In this document: positions 60,973 through 64,000 of the stretch, in pieces | How the letters are laid out: each line of letters begins with the position of its first letter | How positions within the stretch are numbered: position 1 is the stretch's first letter | Translations under genes and position numbers: made by a program | NCBI RefSeq assembly: GCF_041927875.1 | Contig: NZ_JBHFHN010000010.1 | DNA: 64,000 bases | Direction: 5' to 3' (one strand) | From: Paracoccus sp041927875 | Lineage (GTDB): Bacteria; Pseudomonadota; Alphaproteobacteria; Rhodobacterales; Rhodobacteraceae | The notes under the pieces: model-generated | Databases searched by the model: none | Told to the model about the DNA's origin: nothing | Seen by the model: the letters and a program-made list of their open reading frames with translations, nothing else

Positions 60973-61850
60973 GCCGGGCGGCCCTGCCGCCCTGCCCGGA
61001 CCGGCGCGCGGTTCTGGCCGGGCTGGCGGCGCTGGCGGTGCATCCGGCGTTGGGTGCAACGCCCGCGCCCCGGCTGGCTGCTATCGACTGGGCGATGCTG
61101 GAAACGGCGGCGGCGGTGGGCCATATGCCCGTCGCCGCCTGCGAACTGATGCGCTTTCGCGCCGATGCGGCGACGCCGACCATCCCGGCCAAGGTCGTGG
61201 ACCTTGGCCTGCGCGGCGCCCCGAACCTGGAACTGTTGCAGCTGCTGCGGCCCGGCCTGATCCTCAGCTCACCCTTTTATGCGGCGATGGAATCGCGGCT
61301 GTCGCAGATCGCGCCGGTGCTGTCGCTGCCGTTCTACGATCCCGGCCAGCCGCCCCTGCCGCGCGCCTTCGCGGCCTTGACGCAGGTCGCGCAGGCGGTG
61401 GGCGACCCCGCGGCGGGCGAGCGCGCGGCGGCAGACGCCAACGCGCGGCTGGACCGATTGGCGCAACGGCTGCGCAAGGCGGCCGCGCGTCCGTTCGCCG
61501 TGGTCGAGCTGGGCGACGCGCAGCACATGCGGGTGTTCGGCGATGACAGCCTGTTCGGGTCGACGCTGGCCCGGCTGGGGCTGGCGAATGCGTTTCAGGG
61601 TGCGACGCGGTTCAGCTTTCTGGCGCCGGTGCCGATCACCGAACTGGCCGCGCGGGCGACCGCCCGGCTGATCCTGATCGGCCCGCCGCCGCCCGAGGCG
61701 CGGGCGGCGCTGCGCCGGTCCGTCCTGTGGCAGCGCCTGCCGGCCGTGGCGGCCGGGCGGGTGCATGAATTGCCGGTGATGAACGGCTTTGGCGCCGTGC
61801 CTGCCGCGCTGCGGTTTGCCTCTGCGCTGGCCGACGCGGTGGGCGCATGA
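60966..61850 (+). CDS. Iron-siderophore periplasmic binding protein, FhuD type
   Basis: A 294-residue binding protein with a signal having arginines before the hydrophobic part (DRRAVLAGLAALAVHPALGA). The class III fold is seen in RLAAIDWAMLETAAAVGHMPVAA, LRPGLILSSPFYAAME and LAPVPITELAARA. I propose GTG 60966 as start: it overlaps the receptor stop and lies just before the signal peptide; no ATG is available there. It delivers the siderophore to the FhuB-type permease. Confidence 0.86.
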   Translation: MVSRAALPPCPDRRAVLAGLAALAVHPALGATPAPRLAAIDWAMLETAAAVGHMPVAACELMRFRADAATPTIPAKVVDLGLRGAPNLELLQLLRPGLILSSPFYAAMESRLSQIAPVLSLPFYDPGQPPLPRAFAALTQVAQAVGDPAAGERAAADANARLDRLAQRLRKAAARPFAVVELGDAQHMRVFGDDSLFGSTLARLGLANAFQGATRFSFLAPVPITELAARATARLILIGPPPPEARAALRRSVLWQRLPAVAAGRVHELPVMNGFGAVPAALRFASALADAVGA

Positions 61851-63820
61851 CGATGCGGCAAGGCGCGATGCTGGCGGCGCTGCTGACCACGGGCGCGGGC
61901 CTGTGGCTGGCGGCGGCGCTGCGGCTGCTGCCGCTGGCGGATTGGCCGGGCCTGCCGATGGACCCCGACGCGATGACGGTGGACCAGATCCTGCTGGCGT
62001 TCGGCCTGATGCCGCGCGGCGCCATCGCGCTGGTCGCCGGGGCGGCACTGGGGCTGGCCGGGGCGATCCTGCAGGTCGTGCTGCGCAACCCCATCGCCGA
62101 TCCGACCACGCTGGGGATTTCGGCGGGCGCGCAGTTGGCGCTGGTGCTGGCGACGATCCTGGCGCCCGGACTGCTGGACCACGGGCGCGGCGCGGTGACG
62201 CTGGCGGGTGCGGCGCTGGCGGCGGCGCTGGTCATGGCCATCGGCGCGCGTCGTGGCTTTGCGCCCGCGACGGTGGTGATCGCGGGGATGCTGGTCGGGA
62301 TGACCGCCTCGGCCATCGCTACGGCGGTGACGCTGGCGCAGGGGCATTACCTACTGTCGCTGGTGATCTGGAATGGCGGCGCGCTGGCGCAGCAGGACTG
62401 GGGCGGCGTCGCAAGGCTGGCCGGGGTGCTGGCCGTGGGGGCCATCGCCTCGGCGGCCCTGGTGCGACCGTTGCAAGTGCTGTCACTCGGGGCCGAGAGC
62501 GCGCGCGGGCTGGGCCTGAATGTCGCTTTGCTGCGCGTCATGGCCATTGCGGTGGCGGTCGGCCTGTCGGCGGCGGTATCGGCCGAACTGGGGCTGATCG
62601 GGTTTGTCGGGCTGGCCGGTCCGGCGCTGGCCCGCGGGTTCGGCGCGCGCGGCACGGGGGCGCTGCTGGCGCAGTCGGCCCTGGCCGGGGCGGCGGTTCT
62701 GTCGCTGTGCGACGGGCTGGTGCTGGCACTGGGTGACGCCACCGGCGCGCGGTTTCCCACGGGCGCGATCACCGGGCTGGTCGGCGGTCCGCTGATGCTG
62801 GCGCTGCTGGTTCGCCTGCGCGGATCGACACCGCCGGGGACCGAGGCCGCCGATCCCCCGGCACCCCGCAGCCACCGCCCGCGCGTGATCCTGATTGCGC
62901 TGGCGGCGCTGGTGACCGCCGGGCTGGTGCTGCTGGCCTGGATCGGCCGGGTGCCCGGCGGCTGGGCGGTGCTGGACGCGGAAAGCCTCGCCGCGTTCCT
63001 GCCGATGCGATTGCCGCGCCTGCTGGCGGCGGCCTCGGCCGGGGCGGCGCTGGCGCTGGCCGGCGCGATCCTGCAACGCCTGACCGCCAATCCGCTGGCC
63101 TCGCCCGAGGTGCTGGGCGTGTCGGGCGGCGCCTCGCTGGGCTATGCCGCCGTGGTGCTGGCTGCGGCTGCGCCCGGGCAGACGGCGCGGATCGCGGGTG
63201 CCATGGCGGGGGCCGCGGTGGCGCTGACGCTCGTGTCGGCCTTCGTGCGGCGCCGCGATCTGCCGGCCGAGCGGGTGCTGCTGGCGGGGATCGCGGTGTC
63301 GGCGCTGGCGTCCTCGGTGCTGGGCGCGATCATGGCGCGGGGCGATGCGCGGGCGTTCCAGATCCTCGGCTGGATCAGCGGGTCGTCATCGGCGGTGACG
63401 CTGCCTGCGGCGCTGGCGCTGGCGGGGATCGCCTTGTCGCTGTTCGCGCTTGCGGCGCTGGCAGGGCGCTGGCTGACGCTGCTGCCGTTGGGCGCCGGAG
63501 TGGCGCAGGGGCTGGGGCTGGGCGTCACCCGCGCCCGCGCCGCGCTGATCCTGCTGGCCGGGCTGGCCACGGGGGCGGCCACCATCGTGGTCGGCCCGCT
63601 CAGCTTTGTGGGGCTGATCGCGCCGCATCTGGCCCGCCGAAGCGGCTTGGCCCGCCCGGTTCAGCATCTGGCCGGGGCGGCGCTGATCGGCGCGGCGCTG
63701 ATGCTGGCCGCCGATTTCGGCGCGCGGATGGCGGGCTTTCCCTATGAGCTGCCGCTGGGGCTGTTTGCGTCGCTGATCGGGGCGCCATGGCTGATCTGGA
63801 TGATGATGAGGATGCGATGA
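61847..63820 (+). CDS. fhuB: Double-length iron-siderophore permease, FhuB type
   Basis: A 657-residue permease made of two FecCD domains in tandem, as in FhuB. Each half repeats the landmarks: AGAALGLAGAILQVVLRNPIADPTTLG and LIGFVGLAGPALARGF in the first, AGAALALAGAILQRLTANPLASPEVLG and LSFVGLIAPHLARR in the second. About 20 membrane segments in total. Overlaps both neighbours by four bases (ATGA). Confidence 0.94.
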   Translation: MTMRQGAMLAALLTTGAGLWLAAALRLLPLADWPGLPMDPDAMTVDQILLAFGLMPRGAIALVAGAALGLAGAILQVVLRNPIADPTTLGISAGAQLALVLATILAPGLLDHGRGAVTLAGAALAAALVMAIGARRGFAPATVVIAGMLVGMTASAIATAVTLAQGHYLLSLVIWNGGALAQQDWGGVARLAGVLAVGAIASAALVRPLQVLSLGAESARGLGLNVALLRVMAIAVAVGLSAAVSAELGLIGFVGLAGPALARGFGARGTGALLAQSALAGAAVLSLCDGLVLALGDATGARFPTGAITGLVGGPLMLALLVRLRGSTPPGTEAADPPAPRSHRPRVILIALAALVTAGLVLLAWIGRVPGGWAVLDAESLAAFLPMRLPRLLAAASAGAALALAGAILQRLTANPLASPEVLGVSGGASLGYAAVVLAAAAPGQTARIAGAMAGAAVALTLVSAFVRRRDLPAERVLLAGIAVSALASSVLGAIMARGDARAFQILGWISGSSSAVTLPAALALAGIALSLFALAALAGRWLTLLPLGAGVAQGLGLGVTRARAALILLAGLATGAATIVVGPLSFVGLIAPHLARRSGLARPVQHLAGAALIGAALMLAADFGARMAGFPYELPLGLFASLIGAPWLIWMMMRMR

Positions 63821-64000
63821 CAGACCCGCTGTTTCACATCGATGGGCTGGATGTCGCGGTGCCGTCCCGCAAGCTGCTGGACGGCATCGCACTGGGCATT
63901 CCCGCCGGGCAGGTGACCGCGCTGATCGGCCATAACGGGTCGGGCAAATCCACCCTGCTGAAGGTGCTGGCCCGGCAGGTTGCCGCCAGCCGCGGGCGGG
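63817..64000 (+). CDS. fhuC: Iron-siderophore ABC ATPase, FhuC type (5' part)
   Basis: The first 61 codons: MTDPLFHIDGLDVAVPSRKL and Walker A ALIGHNGSGKSTLLKVLARQ. The gene continues past the window. It overlaps the fhuB stop by four bases and completes the receptor-FhuD-FhuB-FhuC uptake system. Confidence 0.92.
   Translation, partial: MTDPLFHIDGLDVAVPSRKLLDGIALGIPAGQVTALIGHNGSGKSTLLKVLARQVAASRGR

Noticed and set aside
1..64000. tRNA, rRNA, CRISPR arrays, replication origin
   Set aside because: I looked for cloverleaf ends, long conserved rRNA words, regular direct repeats with spacers and DnaA-box clusters and saw none; a covariance-model scan would be needed to be certain for small RNAs.

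Overview
The window is high-GC DNA with dense, overlapping operons. It looks like a chromosome (or large chromid) segment of a Rhodobacteraceae-type alphaproteobacterium, probably close to Paracoccus. The evidence is a BioR-type biotin regulator with TTATCTATAA boxes, EcfG-type general-stress promoters, an RTX/Hint_2 protein, a TAXI-TRAP transporter with a DUF1850 partner, and the repeated intergenic palindrome GGGGGCGCTGCCCCC. I see no rRNA, tRNA or CRISPR array.

Layout. 1-7.6 kb: end of an unidentified gene, mutS (minus), then a tight plus-strand run of an AAA ATPase, maeB and an MFS transporter. 7.6-14.8 kb: an Lrp/AsnC regulator divergent from acdS (ACC deaminase), an AceE-like thiamine-diphosphate E1 enzyme, an N-methylproline demethylase-like flavoprotein, and a convergent lipoprotein hydrolase. 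14.9-17.3 kb: bioR-bioY-bioB with three BioR boxes. 17.4-27 kb: an amino-sugar/sialic acid module (nanE-nanK-nagB convergent to nanA and a dipeptide-type ABC importer, with a FadR-type regulator). 27-30.5 kb: a scar of truncated genes (SDR start, IS481 remnant, Fic and NACHT ATPase fragments, HTH and WGR fragments). 30.5-36.6 kb: RTX-Hint protein and TAXI-TRAP transporter. 37-42.8 kb: complete haem uptake operon. 43-51 kb: LysR-controlled oligopeptide ABC importer with a CocE-type hydrolase. 51.7-58.2 kb: a compact general-stress islet. 58.8-64 kb: siderophore receptor and FhuDBC-type importer, cut by the window end.

The most striking signal is the stress islet. At least seven promoters of the form GGAAC-N16-[T/G]GTT, all with exactly 16 bp spacing, stand in front of nearly every gene there: SDR, YciF-like DUF892 protein, small membrane protein, PRC-barrel protein, SodC, Crp/Fnr regulator, and a KGG-like/BON pair. 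An EcfG-type sigma factor lies in the middle with a weaker copy of the same promoter, and a 61-residue protein nearby resembles the NepR anti-sigma core. The islet is bracketed by fragments of IS6-family transposases in opposite orientation, and other IS scars (IS481, IstB) also sit at module borders, so the window reads as exchangeable physiological modules joined at insertion-sequence scars.

Cooperation between genes: nanA, nanK, nanE and nagB give a sialic acid to fructose-6-phosphate route lacking only nagA. AcdS makes 2-oxobutyrate, which the adjacent AceE-like E1 might oxidise. The two iron modules share a TTGACAAAWATASTC upstream motif. All functional calls are from reading sequence motifs; no database search was run.
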